64,000 nucleotides of DNA from assembly GCF_006175985.1 (NCBI RefSeq), contig NZ_SRSH01000020.1, forward strand, positions 32,764 to 96,763, written 5' to 3'. Under the pieces are notes generated by a model. The model saw only the letters and a list, made by a program, of their open reading frames with translations, did no database searches and was not told the origin of the DNA. The translations under genes were made by a program, and so were the position numbers. Within the stretch, counting starts at the first letter, position 1. Each line of letters starts with the position of its first letter. The DNA comes from Methylotetracoccus oryzae (GTDB lineage Bacteria; Pseudomonadota; Gammaproteobacteria; Methylococcales; Methylococcaceae). Positions 8,178 through 19,081 of the stretch are shown piece after piece.

Positions 8178-9038
8178 TCAGGCCGGGGCGCTGAGCGCCT
8201 TGCGCAACTTGGACATCGCGCTGTTCTCGAGCTGGCGTATCCGCTCGGCAGAGACGTTGTAGCGAGCCGCCAGATCGTGCAGGGTGAGCTTCTGGTCTTG
8301 CAGCCAGCGGCTTGCCAGGATGTCCCGCGAGCGTTCGTCGAGCGTCTCGATGGCTGCCGACAGCCGCTTCTGCTCGTTCTCACCGTGATCCAGCGTCTCG
8401 AGAACGTCAGCCGGGTCGCCATTCTCCTGGCTGAGGTAATGAATGGGCGCAGTCGCGTCATACTCGCCGGTGTCATCGTCGGCGCTGCCTTCCATCGCGA
8501 CATCGTAGTTGTGCAGCCGGTTTTCCATTTCGTACACGTCGGCGACATCCACACCCAGTTCGCCCGCGACGGCCTGCGCTTCATCCTGATTCAACCAACC
8601 CAGGCGGGTCTTCAGCCGCCGCAGGTTGAAGAAGAGCTTGCGCTGCGCCTTGGTCGTGGCAACCTTGACGATGCGCCAGTTCTGGATGATGAACTCGTGG
8701 ATCTCGGCGCGTATCCAGTGCACGGCAAAGGACACGACCCGCACGCCCAGCGACGGGTCGTAACGCTTTACGGCCTTCATCAGTCCGACGGTGCCTTCCT
8801 GTACGAGATCGGCAATGGGCAGTCCGTAGCCCGCATAGCCGCGAGCGATGAACACCACGAAGCGCAGGTTGGCAACGACCAGTTTCCGCGCGGCCGCGAG
8901 GTCGTTGTGGTCTCTGAAACGCTCGGCCAGTTCTCGTTCCTCTTCCGCCGTCAGCCGGGGAAACCGGTTGACGAGCGCAAGGTACTCGTCGAACGATCCA
9001 ACCGAAATGTTGGTGGGAAGGGAAAGCGCGTTGGTCAT
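8178..9038 (-). CDS. rpoH: RNA polymerase heat-shock sigma factor RpoH (sigma-32)
   Basis: This sigma-70 family factor of 286 residues directs RNA polymerase to heat-shock promoters. Region 2 (LRFVVFIARGYAGYGLPIADLVQEGTVGLMKAV) and region 4 (LAARYNVSAERIRQLE) are intact. The diagnostic RpoH box is present as QRKLFFNLRR, which separates it from the general sigma factor. I choose ATG 9038, which gives MTNALSLP, the usual RpoH-like N-terminus. An ATG at 9086 would add 16 unusual residues and fall inside the operator. A perfect CIRCE element lies 42-68 bases upstream of the start, so HrcA repression is strongly suggested. In many gammaproteobacteria the order is ftsY-ftsE-ftsX-rpoH. Here ftsY precedes rpoH directly, without ftsEX. 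Confidence 0.95.
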   Translation of the reverse strand: MTNALSLPTNISVGSFDEYLALVNRFPRLTAEEERELAERFRDHNDLAAARKLVVANLRFVVFIARGYAGYGLPIADLVQEGTVGLMKAVKRYDPSLGVRVVSFAVHWIRAEIHEFIIQNWRIVKVATTKAQRKLFFNLRRLKTRLGWLNQDEAQAVAGELGVDVADVYEMENRLHNYDVAMEGSADDDTGEYDATAPIHYLSQENGDPADVLETLDHGENEQKRLSAAIETLDERSRDILASRWLQDQKLTLHDLAARYNVSAERIRQLENSAMSKLRKALSAPA

Positions 9039-9079
9039 CTCTGCTGTGATTCCTGTTGTCTGTGTGCCGGACGAAGATG

Positions 9080-9106
9080 TTAGCACTCTGCCGATTGGAG
9101 TGCTAA
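9080..9106. promoter_or_regulatory. CIRCE operator (HrcA binding site) upstream of rpoH
   Basis: The sequence contains TTAGCACTC, nine bases, then GAGTGCTAA: an exact match to the classical CIRCE inverted repeat. HrcA binds CIRCE and represses chaperone genes until heat stress. The element lies between the stop of the ctaA-ftsY fusion (9139) and the rpoH start (9038), on the upstream side of rpoH. It therefore probably sits in an rpoH-specific promoter inside the transcription unit. Confidence 0.93.
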
Positions 9107-9138
9107 TCCTCCGACAAGTTCAACCCGAGGCATGACGG

Positions 9139-11169
<2,031 letters not shown>

Positions 11170-11318
11170 GAGTGTGACTGCATGCCGTCAGCGCATCGCT
11201 GCGGGTGGCCCGTGCGGCAATCGGCGTGCGGGCAACTGCTAGTCGTGACGGCGGCATGGACTCGTTTGGAGCCGGGTGGAAAGAGTCGGCGGTGGGGTTC
11301 GCAGAGTGTTCGTCGCGC

Positions 11319-11918
11319 TCAGCCGATTTGCGAATAGCGCAGCAGATGCTTCAAATCCCTGAGCACGCCGTGAGGATCGAAATCGGGTGCGTACCACATC
11401 ATCACGTTGGCGAAGGGGTCGATCAGGACGACGGTACCGTCGTCCGGCTCATGGCCGACGATGGCGGTGAGTTTCTTCCGCAGTTCGTCAGGCAGGCCGC
11501 CGTACTGGAGATCGGTATCCTCCTGCAGACCCTCGACCGGCTTGCGGTTCGCGACGGGCGTCAGCAGCAGACGCCGCACGCGGACGATGTCCTTGTTCAG
11601 CAGCAGGCGAATCTGGCGCGTCATCTGCAGGCTGTTCCGGCAGGGGGCGCCGCAACCGGAGGCACCCTCGACCTGAAGAAGAATCCAACGGCCCTTGAGC
11701 GCATCCAGCGGCGCGGCGTCGGGGCCGACCGGGCGCAGCAGGTCGGAATAGGGGACCGGTTGGGCGGGCACGATCAGGTTTCCATAGTTGCTGCGCCCGG
11801 ATACCCACTGCGGATTCTGAAAATAGAGCCAGGCCAGCAGGAACGGAACCAGCGAGATCAGCGCGATAAGCAGCAGCATCAGCCGGTTGCGACGCTGCGG
11901 GGTTGATTTGGTGGCCAC
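11319..11918 (-). CDS. Membrane-anchored thioredoxin-fold protein of the cytochrome oxidase assembly cluster
   Basis: This 199-residue protein has a single N-terminal membrane anchor (RLMLLLIALISLVPFLLAWLYF) after a short basic leader. A periplasmic domain containing GASGCGAPCRNSL follows, a CxxxC motif like those of SCO and thioredoxin-like copper chaperones. The C-terminal half (VLIDPFANVMMWYAPDFDPHGVLRDLKHLLRYS) resembles the end of a SCO/AhpC fold. Proteins of this type commonly lie between SURF1 and ctaA in Pseudomonas and relatives, and the same order holds here: SURF1 stops 43 bases upstream and ctaA-ftsY starts 150 bases downstream. Its exact role in oxidase maturation is not established. 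Confidence 0.8.
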   Translation of the reverse strand: MATKSTPQRRNRLMLLLIALISLVPFLLAWLYFQNPQWVSGRSNYGNLIVPAQPVPYSDLLRPVGPDAAPLDALKGRWILLQVEGASGCGAPCRNSLQMTRQIRLLLNKDIVRVRRLLLTPVANRKPVEGLQEDTDLQYGGLPDELRKKLTAIVGHEPDDGTVVLIDPFANVMMWYAPDFDPHGVLRDLKHLLRYSQIG

Positions 11919-11961
11919 TGGGTGGGATTTGCTCCGTCTTTACTCGGGTCTGCTACACCGC

Positions 11962-12699
11962 TTATCGATCGCTGCGGACTTTGTTGCGGCGCAGTCCGTG
12001 CCACAGGAACAGGATCGTGAGAACCCCGGCAAAGGCAAACCATTGCAGCGCATAACCCCGATTTTTTCCCGGGTCTACGCTGGCCGGCTTCCAGTCGCGG
12101 ACATAGCCCTGCGCTTCGGCGGGCGACAATAATACCTGATACGGAAGAATCGAGTAGCCGAGGCGTTCCGACAATGCCGCCGGCTCGGCGACCAGGGTGA
12201 CGGCCGGCCAGCCGGGCGCCGGAATCTCGGCGCCGGAGAGGTGCCAGGCCACTTCCGGAAACTTGTCGGCGATGCCGTGCAGCGTCACGCTCACGGGCGC
12301 AACGTCGACCGGCGGCAGCCGCGTTCTGTCCGGACCAACGCCGATCCAACCCCGGTTCACGAGGACGGCCCGATCGCCTGGCCCATCCAGTTTCAGCGGC
12401 GTCAGCACGTGGTAGCCGGCCTGGCCGCGGTGGATCTGATTGTCGAGCAGGAATTGATGGTCGGCATCGAAAGTGCCCCGAACGACGACCGGGCGATAGC
12501 GGATCTCATCCAGCGACGGGCCCGGTGCGTCGATGACCCACTCAGCGCCCCCGAGTCGTTCGTCCCGCAAGGACAACAGCGCTTCCTTGGCCGCGGCGCG
12601 GTCGAGCTGCCAGTTGCCGAGGGCCACAAAGGTCGGTACCAGCAGGGTGACGGCAAAGGCGGCGGCCCATCCCGGTTTGAAGCTATAATCGGCGTTCAT
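11962..12699 (-). CDS. SURF1-family cytochrome c oxidase assembly protein
   Basis: This 245-residue protein starts at ATG 12699 (MNADYSFKPGW), giving the usual SURF1 length. SURF1/Shy1 proteins help insert heme a into cytochrome c oxidase subunit I. Visible hallmarks are an N-terminal membrane helix with the family motif LGNWQLDRAAAKEAL, the RYRPVVVRGTFDADHQFLLDNQ segment, HVLTPLKL, VLVNRGWIGVG, and a C-terminal membrane helix (YALQWFAFAGVLTILFLWHGL). Downstream lie the thioredoxin-like protein and heme A synthase, so the operon joins heme a production to its delivery. The oxidase subunits themselves are not in this window. Confidence 0.93.
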   Translation of the reverse strand: MNADYSFKPGWAAAFAVTLLVPTFVALGNWQLDRAAAKEALLSLRDERLGGAEWVIDAPGPSLDEIRYRPVVVRGTFDADHQFLLDNQIHRGQAGYHVLTPLKLDGPGDRAVLVNRGWIGVGPDRTRLPPVDVAPVSVTLHGIADKFPEVAWHLSGAEIPAPGWPAVTLVAEPAALSERLGYSILPYQVLLSPAEAQGYVRDWKPASVDPGKNRGYALQWFAFAGVLTILFLWHGLRRNKVRSDR

Positions 12700-12774
12700 T
12701 GCAGTGACAGGCCCTCGGGTCTCGTCGTCGTCATCATTTCTTGATGTCCCCTGGGGACGCGGTGGCCGGAGTTC

Positions 12775-13038
12775 ATGCAAACCCTGATCGTCCTCGTGCT
12801 GCTGATCATTGTCGGAAGTCTCGGTTCGGCGCTCTATTATCTGCTGAAAGATCGCGGCCGTTCGCCGCGGACGGTCAAGGCCCTGACCTTCCGCATTGGA
12901 CTGTCGATCACGCTGTTCGTGCTGCTGCTGCTCGGTTTCCAGTTCGGTCTGCTGCATCCGCACGGCCTCGCGCCGGCCCAGCGCGGTATGCCAGCGACCG
13001 GCACGGTCTCTCCGGAGTCCGGGAGTCCCGCCCGGTGA
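12775..13038 (+). CDS. DUF2909-type twin-transmembrane protein
   Basis: This 87-residue protein has two membrane helices (LIVLVLLIIVGSLGSALYYLL and IGLSITLFVLLLLGFQFGLL) separated by a short positively charged loop (KDRGRSPRTVKA), then a flexible tail. This matches the small DUF2909 twin-helix proteins found in cytochrome c oxidase gene clusters. GGAG lies just before the ATG at 12775. Unlike the usual co-directional arrangement, it is divergent from SURF1, sharing a 75-base intergenic region. The function is unknown. Confidence 0.85.
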   Translation: MQTLIVLVLLIIVGSLGSALYYLLKDRGRSPRTVKALTFRIGLSITLFVLLLLGFQFGLLHPHGLAPAQRGMPATGTVSPESGSPAR

Positions 13039-13094
13039 AACGCCGTGCCACGTTTCGCTGCCTGGCGTAACGGGCTACCGGTCCGAGTTGCGCC

Positions 13095-13856
13095 ATGCCC
13101 CTCCCCGCCACGCCCGCGATAGACGTCCTGCTCGATCAGACGCCGTGCGGTATCGGTTTGCGCGAGCCCGGACGACTGGTATGGGCCAACGGGACGCTGC
13201 GTGAACTGCTGGGCCTTGCCGCCGACGAAGCGATGCCGGTCGGGTTTCCACCCGATGCGCGTCTCGAAGCCCTGCTCGGAGACGACGAAACATTTGCCGT
13301 GACCGATCGCGCCGGGGCCACGCGCTGGCTGAGACGCCTGCCGGTCGCGGGGTCGACGGACCGGGAACGATGGGAGTACTTTGTCGATGTCACCCGCGAG
13401 ATCGAATTGACGGCTGAAGTCGAGGTGCTGGAACTGCGTGACCGCGAGACGGGGGTGCTGAATCGCAAGGGCATCCTGGCGGCGCTCGAAAAGCAGCTTG
13501 CGCGCACACGCCGCTATGGCAACCCGCTCGCCGTCGCACGTCTGGAGTTTCGCTCCGAGGCACCTCGGACGGAGTGCGCTGAGTCGGTTGCTGCCTTGGT
13601 CCAGGAGTTGCGGGCGCAGTTGCGATGGGTCGATGAGGTCGGGCGGCTGGATGCGACCCGGGTGTTGCTGGTTCTGCCCGAGACCGATGCCGCCGGCGCC
13701 CATCAGTTGCTCGACACGCTGCAGCGGGAGCGGATCGAGCCATTGCAGCGTGATCGCGCCATCACGACCGCGGTCGCCGTAACCGCCTGGCAGAAGGGCG
13801 ACGATCAGCGTCGCTTGCTGGAACGTCTGGGCTGGCCGCCTGCGACCCGCGCTTGA
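13095..13856 (+). CDS. PAS protein with degenerate GGDEF domain
   Basis: This 253-residue cytoplasmic protein has an N-terminal PAS-like sensor fold (about residues 5-105: DQTPCGIGLREPGRLVWANGTLRELLGL). A coiled link (DVTREIELTAEVEVLELRDRETGVLNRKG) precedes a GGDEF-like fold. The entry motif DRETGVLNR corresponds to the DxLTGLxNR start of diguanylate cyclases. The active-site loop reads VGRLDATRVLLVLPETDA, so the GG(D/E)EF signature is lost and cyclase activity is not expected. It may bind nucleotide or act as a regulatory scaffold. The last 95 bases overlap the convergent nei gene. It starts 56 bases after the DUF2909 stop and may share its promoter. Confidence 0.82.
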   Translation: MPLPATPAIDVLLDQTPCGIGLREPGRLVWANGTLRELLGLAADEAMPVGFPPDARLEALLGDDETFAVTDRAGATRWLRRLPVAGSTDRERWEYFVDVTREIELTAEVEVLELRDRETGVLNRKGILAALEKQLARTRRYGNPLAVARLEFRSEAPRTECAESVAALVQELRAQLRWVDEVGRLDATRVLLVLPETDAAGAHQLLDTLQRERIEPLQRDRAITTAVAVTAWQKGDDQRRLLERLGWPPATRA

Positions 13857-14664
13857 TCCACCCAACGCCCAAGGCGGTGTCGGGCTGACATGCCGGACAC
13901 CAATAGGTCGAGCGCCAGTCCTTGCCGCAGCGCCGATAGTGAATTGCCGATCCGCATTCGAAGCACGGCAGCCCGGCCCGCCGGTAAACCCACAGGCGTC
14001 CGCCGGCATCGTTCTCGAACCGCGTCACACGCGGTCCGGGCCGGAGATTGCGGTCGAGCAGAACAGCCGCGTTGCGGTAGAGCGTGAGCAGTACGGCGTC
14101 ACTTACCGTGCCGAGCGGGGCCAGCGGGTGTAAACGGTGCAGGAACAGGAGTTCCGATTTGTAGACGTTGCCGATGCCACAGGCCACGCGTTGGTCGAGC
14201 AATACGTCGGTCATGGGGGTGTCGGGTTCGCAGAACTCGCGGGCACGCGCCGGGACCGCGGCCAGATCGGCTTGTCGCTCGAGCAGGTCCACGCTCAACC
14301 GGGCTTTCAGCGTTCGCTCGCGGATGCCGTCGGTGCGGAGGATTTCGCATTCCTTGGCGTTGAAGCAGACGTACACCTCGGCTCCGATCACCAGGGTCGC
14401 GGAAGCCTGACGCCGCGGTTTCTGCCATGGCTCAGCAAGACCATAGCGATGCCAGGATCCATACATGCCCAGGTGCGTGCGCAGCGTGATGCCGTGCTCG
14501 AAGGCGATGAGCAAATGCTTGCCGCGCGCCATCACCGAGTGGATGCGCCGACCGCTAAGCGCGGCGCCATCCGCGGTTTTGAGCTCTACCCGTTGGGGGG
14601 CTTGTCCCACCCAGCGGGGTGCCAGGGCCGCGGCCAGCTTGTGGATGGTGTCGCCTTCGGGCAT
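13762..14664 (-). CDS. nei: Fpg/Nei-family DNA glycosylase (endonuclease VIII-like)
   Basis: This 300-residue base-excision repair enzyme removes oxidised bases and cuts the resulting abasic site. I choose ATG 14664 because it gives MPEGDTIHK: Pro2 is the catalytic Schiff-base nucleophile and Glu3 the essential acid, both of which must be at the mature N-terminus. Other landmarks are the DNA-binding segment QRVACGIGNVYKSE and a C-terminal zinc finger, CFECG and, 20 residues on, CPACQ. MPEGDT at the start fits Nei better than MutM (MPELPE). The final 40 or so residues form a basic tail whose coding sequence is antisense to the end of the PAS/GGDEF gene. Confidence 0.92.
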   Translation of the reverse strand: MPEGDTIHKLAAALAPRWVGQAPQRVELKTADGAALSGRRIHSVMARGKHLLIAFEHGITLRTHLGMYGSWHRYGLAEPWQKPRRQASATLVIGAEVYVCFNAKECEILRTDGIRERTLKARLSVDLLERQADLAAVPARAREFCEPDTPMTDVLLDQRVACGIGNVYKSELLFLHRLHPLAPLGTVSDAVLLTLYRNAAVLLDRNLRPGPRVTRFENDAGGRLWVYRRAGLPCFECGSAIHYRRCGKDWRSTYWCPACQPDTALGVGWIKRGSQAASPDVPASDADRRPSARRLRRPRS

Positions 14665-14930
14665 TGCGGCTCGGCCTACACGCTGGGGCGTGCAGCAAGC
14701 GATGGTAGCGACTGGCTGCAGCGAATGGAACGCTCTAACATGCAGAATGACCTGGCTTCCGAATTTGGTGAAATACCCGGCGCTTCCGCGCTGGATCCGT
14801 CGGCTTTCGTGAGTGCGATCCCACTCACGAGATTTCCTGTCCGGCCGCCGTTTCGGAGCACCTGCCGCTTCGACCGTAGAGGTCGCGCTCTGAACTCTTC
14901 GACCCGCCACCCGACATAAGGACCACCCCA

Positions 14931-16397
14931 ATGGCAAAAGACACTCCGACGACGATCGTGATCTTCGGCGCATCCGGCGACCTGACCAAGCGCAAGTTGA
15001 TGCCGTCGCTGTTCAACCTTTACCTAAAGGATCGATTGCCGAAGAACTTTCGCATCGTCGGTTTCGGCGGTACCGCGTTCACGGACGAGGCCTTTCGTGA
15101 GCAGCTGCTGGCCGGGGCGCGCCAGTTCGCCACCTACGCGTTCACCGACGAGCAATGGACGGCTTTCGCCGCCGGTCTGCACTATCTGAGCGGCAAGTAC
15201 ACCGAGGCTCCCGACCTCCAGCGTCTCGACGAGCTGATCTCCGGGTGGGAAAGCGGTAACGCCAGTCGGCTGTACTACCTGGCGGTGCCGCCAAAGCTGT
15301 TTCCGGTCATCATCTCGAACCTGGATGCAACCAACCAGCTCAGCGAGGATAGCGGCTGGCGCCGGGTCGTCCTTGAGAAACCCTTCGGCACCGATCTCGC
15401 GTCTGCGGTCGAACTGAACGAGCAGGTCCACAAGGCGCTGCACGAGAACCAGATTTTCCGCATCGACCACTATCTCGGCAAGGAAACCATCCAGAACATC
15501 CTGTTCACCCGTTTCGCCAACACCATCTTCGAGCCGATCTGGAATCGCACGTACATCGATCATGTGCAGATCACGGTGTCGGAGCAGGTTGGGCTGGAAC
15601 ACCGGGCCGGTTTTTACGATGGGGTCGGTGTCCTTCGGGACATGTTCCAGAACCACCTGATGCAGTTGCTGATGCTGGTGGCCATGGAACCGCCGGCCTC
15701 GTTCGAGGCCGGGCACCTGCGGAACGAGAAGGTCAAGGTGCTGAGCGCGATCAAGCCGATGACGCCCGAGCAGGTCGCGGCGAACACCGTCCGGGCACAG
15801 TATCGCGGGTATCGCGAGGAGCCCGACGTCAAGCCGAACTCGTCGACGGCCACGTTCGGCGCGATCCGGCTGTTCATCAACAACTGGCGCTGGCAGGGCG
15901 TGCCGTTCTATCTGCGCTCCGGCAAGTCCCTGGCCGAGAAGAAAAGCCACATCATCATCCGCTTCAAGGAGCCGCCGCTGTCGATGTTCCCGATGCAGAC
16001 GCTGAAGCCGAACATGCTGGTGCTGTACCTGCAGCCGGACGAAGGCGTGCATCTGCGGTTCGAGGTCAAGGCACCCGATACGGTCGCGGAATCGCGGTCG
16101 GTCGATATGGAGTTCCGCTATGCCGAGGCCTTTGGGCAGAGCGCGATCCCGGAGTCCTACGAACGTCTGCTCCTCGACGCGATTCAGGGCGACGCTTCGC
16201 TGTTCACGCGGGGCGATGAGGTCGAGGCTTCCTGGACGCTGATCGAGCCCATTCTGGAGGCCTGGGAAAAGCGTCAGTCCCCGCCGCTGGCGACGTACCG
16301 CCCCGGCACCTGGGGGCCGGTGGAAGCCGACTCGCTTCTGGCTCGCGACGGGCGCTGGTGGATGCACGACGAAGCGGAACTGATGCTGGAGCGCTAA
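14931..16397 (+). CDS. zwf: Glucose-6-phosphate 1-dehydrogenase
   Basis: This 488-residue enzyme oxidises glucose 6-phosphate to 6-phosphogluconolactone, producing NADPH for the pentose phosphate or Entner-Doudoroff route. The nucleotide-binding motif IFGASGDLTKRKL lies at residues 10-22. The active-site signature RIDHYLGKE, with its substrate-binding His and Lys, lies near residue 178. Length and C-terminus are normal. AAGGA lies about eight bases before the ATG. It is monocistronic here: pgl or edd genes do not follow. It converges on glgB, so two genes that draw on the glucose phosphate pool end head to head across a hairpin. Confidence 0.97.
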   Translation: MAKDTPTTIVIFGASGDLTKRKLMPSLFNLYLKDRLPKNFRIVGFGGTAFTDEAFREQLLAGARQFATYAFTDEQWTAFAAGLHYLSGKYTEAPDLQRLDELISGWESGNASRLYYLAVPPKLFPVIISNLDATNQLSEDSGWRRVVLEKPFGTDLASAVELNEQVHKALHENQIFRIDHYLGKETIQNILFTRFANTIFEPIWNRTYIDHVQITVSEQVGLEHRAGFYDGVGVLRDMFQNHLMQLLMLVAMEPPASFEAGHLRNEKVKVLSAIKPMTPEQVAANTVRAQYRGYREEPDVKPNSSTATFGAIRLFINNWRWQGVPFYLRSGKSLAEKKSHIIIRFKEPPLSMFPMQTLKPNMLVLYLQPDEGVHLRFEVKAPDTVAESRSVDMEFRYAEAFGQSAIPESYERLLLDAIQGDASLFTRGDEVEASWTLIEPILEAWEKRQSPPLATYRPGTWGPVEADSLLARDGRWWMHDEAELMLER

Positions 16398-16445
16398 GCC
16401 ACCGACTCACCGCTGCAGCGAGACGTGCGATGGTATTCCGCAGTA

Positions 16446-16479
16446 CCCCGGATCCGCGGCTGATGCCGCCGGTCCGGGG
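16446..16479. terminator. Hairpin between convergent zwf and glgB, likely bidirectional terminator
   Basis: The outer stem CCCCGGA/TCCGGGG and inner stem GCGGC/GCCGC with a TGAT loop form a strong composite hairpin in the 96-base gap between the two stops. There is no clear T-run, so the call rests on stem strength and position between convergent genes. Confidence 0.45.
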
Positions 16480-16493
16480 CGCGGGCCGCGCTA

Positions 16494-18728
16494 TCAGTCC
16501 TCGGCCGTTTCAGTCGAGACGAGGGCGGCTGCGGTTGTCGTCGCCTGAATGACGGTCGGAGGGATGGTCTTCAGCACGATGCCGCCCAGCGGTGGCAAGG
16601 TGATCACCAGCGAGTAAGGCTGCCCCATCCAGGGCCGCTCTTCGGCGATCAGTTCGCGCGCGCCATTGCCCATGCCGCTGCCGCCGTAGACACCGGCATC
16701 CGAGTTGACGATTTCCCGATAACGGCCTGCGGCGGGCACGCCGATGCGGTAGTCGCCGCGCGGCGTCGGCGTGAAATTGAGTCCCACGGCGACGAACTCA
16801 TCGTCCGACTGGCGCAGGTAGGTCAAGACAGAATTCTGCGCGTCGTGGCAGTCGATCCACTGGAAGCCGGAGCCGTCGAAATCCCAGTGGTGCAGGGCGC
16901 GCTCGGAGCGGTAGATCACGTTCAGGTCGCGCACCAGGGTTTCGACCCCTTGATGCGGTGCATAGTCGCGCACGTACCAGTCGAGCACGGCGGTGCTGTC
17001 CCACTCGCGACCCTGGGCGAACTCGCTGCCCATGAACAGCAGCTTCTTGCCCGGGTGCGTGAACATGTACACGTACAACAACCGGAGATTCGCGAAGCGC
17101 TGCCACTCGTCCCCGGGCATCTTGTACAGCATCGAATGCTTGCCGTGCGCGACCTCGTCGTGTGAGAACGGCAGCAGGAAGTTCTCGGTGAACGCATAGA
17201 GCATGCTGAAGCTCAGCTCGCCCTGATGGTACTGGCGATAGATCGGATTCTTCTCCATGTATCGCAGCGTGTCGTTCATCCACCCCATGTTCCACTTGAG
17301 GTCGAAGCCGAGTCCGCCGAGGTAGGTGGGACGCGTCACCTGCGGCCAGGAGGTGGATTCCTCGGCCATGATCAGCGCGCCGGGAACCTGCGAATGCGTG
17401 ACTTCGTTGAGTTCGCGCATGAACTCGATTGCCTCGAGGTTCTCGCGTCCGCCGTGGCGGTTGGGGATCCATTCGCCTTCGTTGCGCGAGTAGTCGAGGT
17501 AAAGCATCGACGCGACCGCATCCACGCGCAGACCGTCGATGTGGAACTCCTCCAGCCAGAACAGCGCGCTGGAAATGAGGAAGTTCTTAACCTCGTAGCG
17601 GCCGAAATTGAAGATCAGCGTGGACCAGTCGAGGTGTTCGCCCAGGCGCGGGTCTTCATGCTCGTACAGTGCGGTCCCGTCGAAACGGCCCAGGCCATGC
17701 GCATCCTTGGGGAAATGCGCGGGCACCCAGTCCAGGATCACGCCGATCCCGTTGCGGTGGCAGTGATCGACAAACCAGCGGAAATCGTCGGGTGTGCCGA
17801 AACGGCTGGTCGGCGCATAGTAGCCGGTCGTCTGGTAGCCCCAGGACTTGTCGTAGGGGTGCTCGGTCACCGGCATCAGTTCGATGTGCGTGAACCCGAG
17901 TCGGAGTGCATGGTCGACCAACATCGGCGCGAGTTCGCGGTAGTTCAACAGCTCGCCTTCCGGGCCTCGCTGCCACGAACCGAGATGCACCTCGTAGATC
18001 GACATCGGTTCGTGCTGCCAGTCGAACGCGGCGCGCTTGTCCAGCCATAGCGTGTCGCTCCAGGCGAAGGTGCTCGGCGGCTCGACGATGGAGGCGGTCT
18101 TGGGCCGCAGTTCGAAGCGCCGGCCGTAGGGGTCGGCCTTGAGCTGAATGCTGCCATCCTTGCCGCGAATCTCGTACTTGTAGACGATGCCGGTCGGCAG
18201 GTCGGGGATGAAAAGCTCCCACACGCCGTTGCCGTGCACGCGCATCGGGTGAGCACGACCATCCCAACGGTTGAAATCACCGACGACGCTGGCGCGCTCG
18301 GCGCTGGGCGCCCAGACCGAGAACAACACGCCGGCCACGCCCTCGCACTCGTGCACACGCGCGCCGAGCAGCCGGTGTGCATGCCAATGCTTGCCCTGGC
18401 CGAACAGGTGCAGGTCGAAGTCGGGCAGTTGCGGCGGATAGCAGTAGGGGTCGTGTCCGATATGTTCCCGCCGCTGATCATCCCGCCAGATGAACCGGTA
18501 GCGCGCCGGCAGGTCGCTGCTCTTGCCGCGCCATTCGAAAAGGGCGGTGCCCTCGATGCGTTCCAGGCGATGGCCACCCTCGGCGATCGTCACTTCTTCG
18601 GCATGGGGTAGGAAGGCCCTGACGAGAACGCCTTTCTTGTCATCCTGCCGTCCGAGAATCGAGAACGGATCGCTGTGCCGTGCCTCGACCAGTTTCTGCA
18701 ACTCGGCAGAGAGTTTCTTGGAATTCAT
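16494..18728 (-). CDS. glgB: 1,4-alpha-glucan branching enzyme
   Basis: This 744-residue GH13 enzyme makes alpha-1,6 branches in glycogen. It has an N-terminal carbohydrate-binding (CBM48) region containing [20 protein letters not shown]. The (beta/alpha)8 barrel has the four conserved GH13 regions: [25 protein letters not shown] with the nucleophile Asp, [12 protein letters not shown] with the acid Glu, and [13 protein letters not shown] with the transition-state Asp. The ATG at 18728 gives [13 protein letters not shown]; a longer frame to 18998 is open but adds about 90 Arg/Pro/Gly-rich residues with no family counterpart. No other glg gene lies in the window. Confidence 0.96.
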   Translation of the reverse strand: MNSKKLSAELQKLVEARHSDPFSILGRQDDKKGVLVRAFLPHAEEVTIAEGGHRLERIEGTALFEWRGKSSDLPARYRFIWRDDQRREHIGHDPYCYPPQLPDFDLHLFGQGKHWHAHRLLGARVHECEGVAGVLFSVWAPSAERASVVGDFNRWDGRAHPMRVHGNGVWELFIPDLPTGIVYKYEIRGKDGSIQLKADPYGRRFELRPKTASIVEPPSTFAWSDTLWLDKRAAFDWQHEPMSIYEVHLGSWQRGPEGELLNYRELAPMLVDHALRLGFTHIELMPVTEHPYDKSWGYQTTGYYAPTSRFGTPDDFRWFVDHCHRNGIGVILDWVPAHFPKDAHGLGRFDGTALYEHEDPRLGEHLDWSTLIFNFGRYEVKNFLISSALFWLEEFHIDGLRVDAVASMLYLDYSRNEGEWIPNRHGGRENLEAIEFMRELNEVTHSQVPGALIMAEESTSWPQVTRPTYLGGLGFDLKWNMGWMNDTLRYMEKNPIYRQYHQGELSFSMLYAFTENFLLPFSHDEVAHGKHSMLYKMPGDEWQRFANLRLLYVYMFTHPGKKLLFMGSEFAQGREWDSTAVLDWYVRDYAPHQGVETLVRDLNVIYRSERALHHWDFDGSGFQWIDCHDAQNSVLTYLRQSDDEFVAVGLNFTPTPRGDYRIGVPAAGRYREIVNSDAGVYGGSGMGNGARELIAEERPWMGQPYSLVITLPPLGGIVLKTIPPTVIQATTTAAALVSTETAED

Positions 18729-19081
18729 GATGCGCCATCTCGTAGTGGGTTCTGGAATCCGGTCCGCGGCCACTGCGCCGCGCCGCGCGCGGGCGGGGCA
18801 TTGCCCCTGTGAGTTCGGATGCGGGCATTCTACAGCCTGCCGTCCGCGTTGTGTGCCGGGTGCCCCGTCTAGCCCATGGACCGCCTTTCCAAGGCTCGGC
18901 GAGAACCAGGTTGGCCTCGATGCGGGAACGTTCCGGCGTCGGCGAAACACGGTACCCGGCACCTCCCAAGGCACGACGGGACTCGCGGCTTGAGCCAAGA
19001 GCTGTCGTTGGGCAGCAGTGCAGTGGCCCGATCCGCCGTCCCGGGTGTGTTCCCCTCTCCGTCAACGGCTGGATGAGGGAC
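18729..19081. other. Intergenic region upstream of glgB
   Basis: This 353-base stretch between the RTX gene stop and the glgB start, both on the minus strand, must contain the glgB promoter. I find no consensus -35/-10 pair, no hairpin with a T-run, and no open frame with protein-like composition. Confidence 0.4.

Noticed and set aside
15024..16367. Minus-strand open frame of 447 codons across zwf
   Set aside because: It is a shadow of the glucose-6-phosphate dehydrogenase gene; the translation is His/Arg/Gln-rich without known motifs.
16494..18998. GlgB start 90 codons further upstream
   Set aside because: The added N-terminus is Arg/Pro/Gly-rich, with no family counterpart; ATG 18728 begins a normal GlgB.
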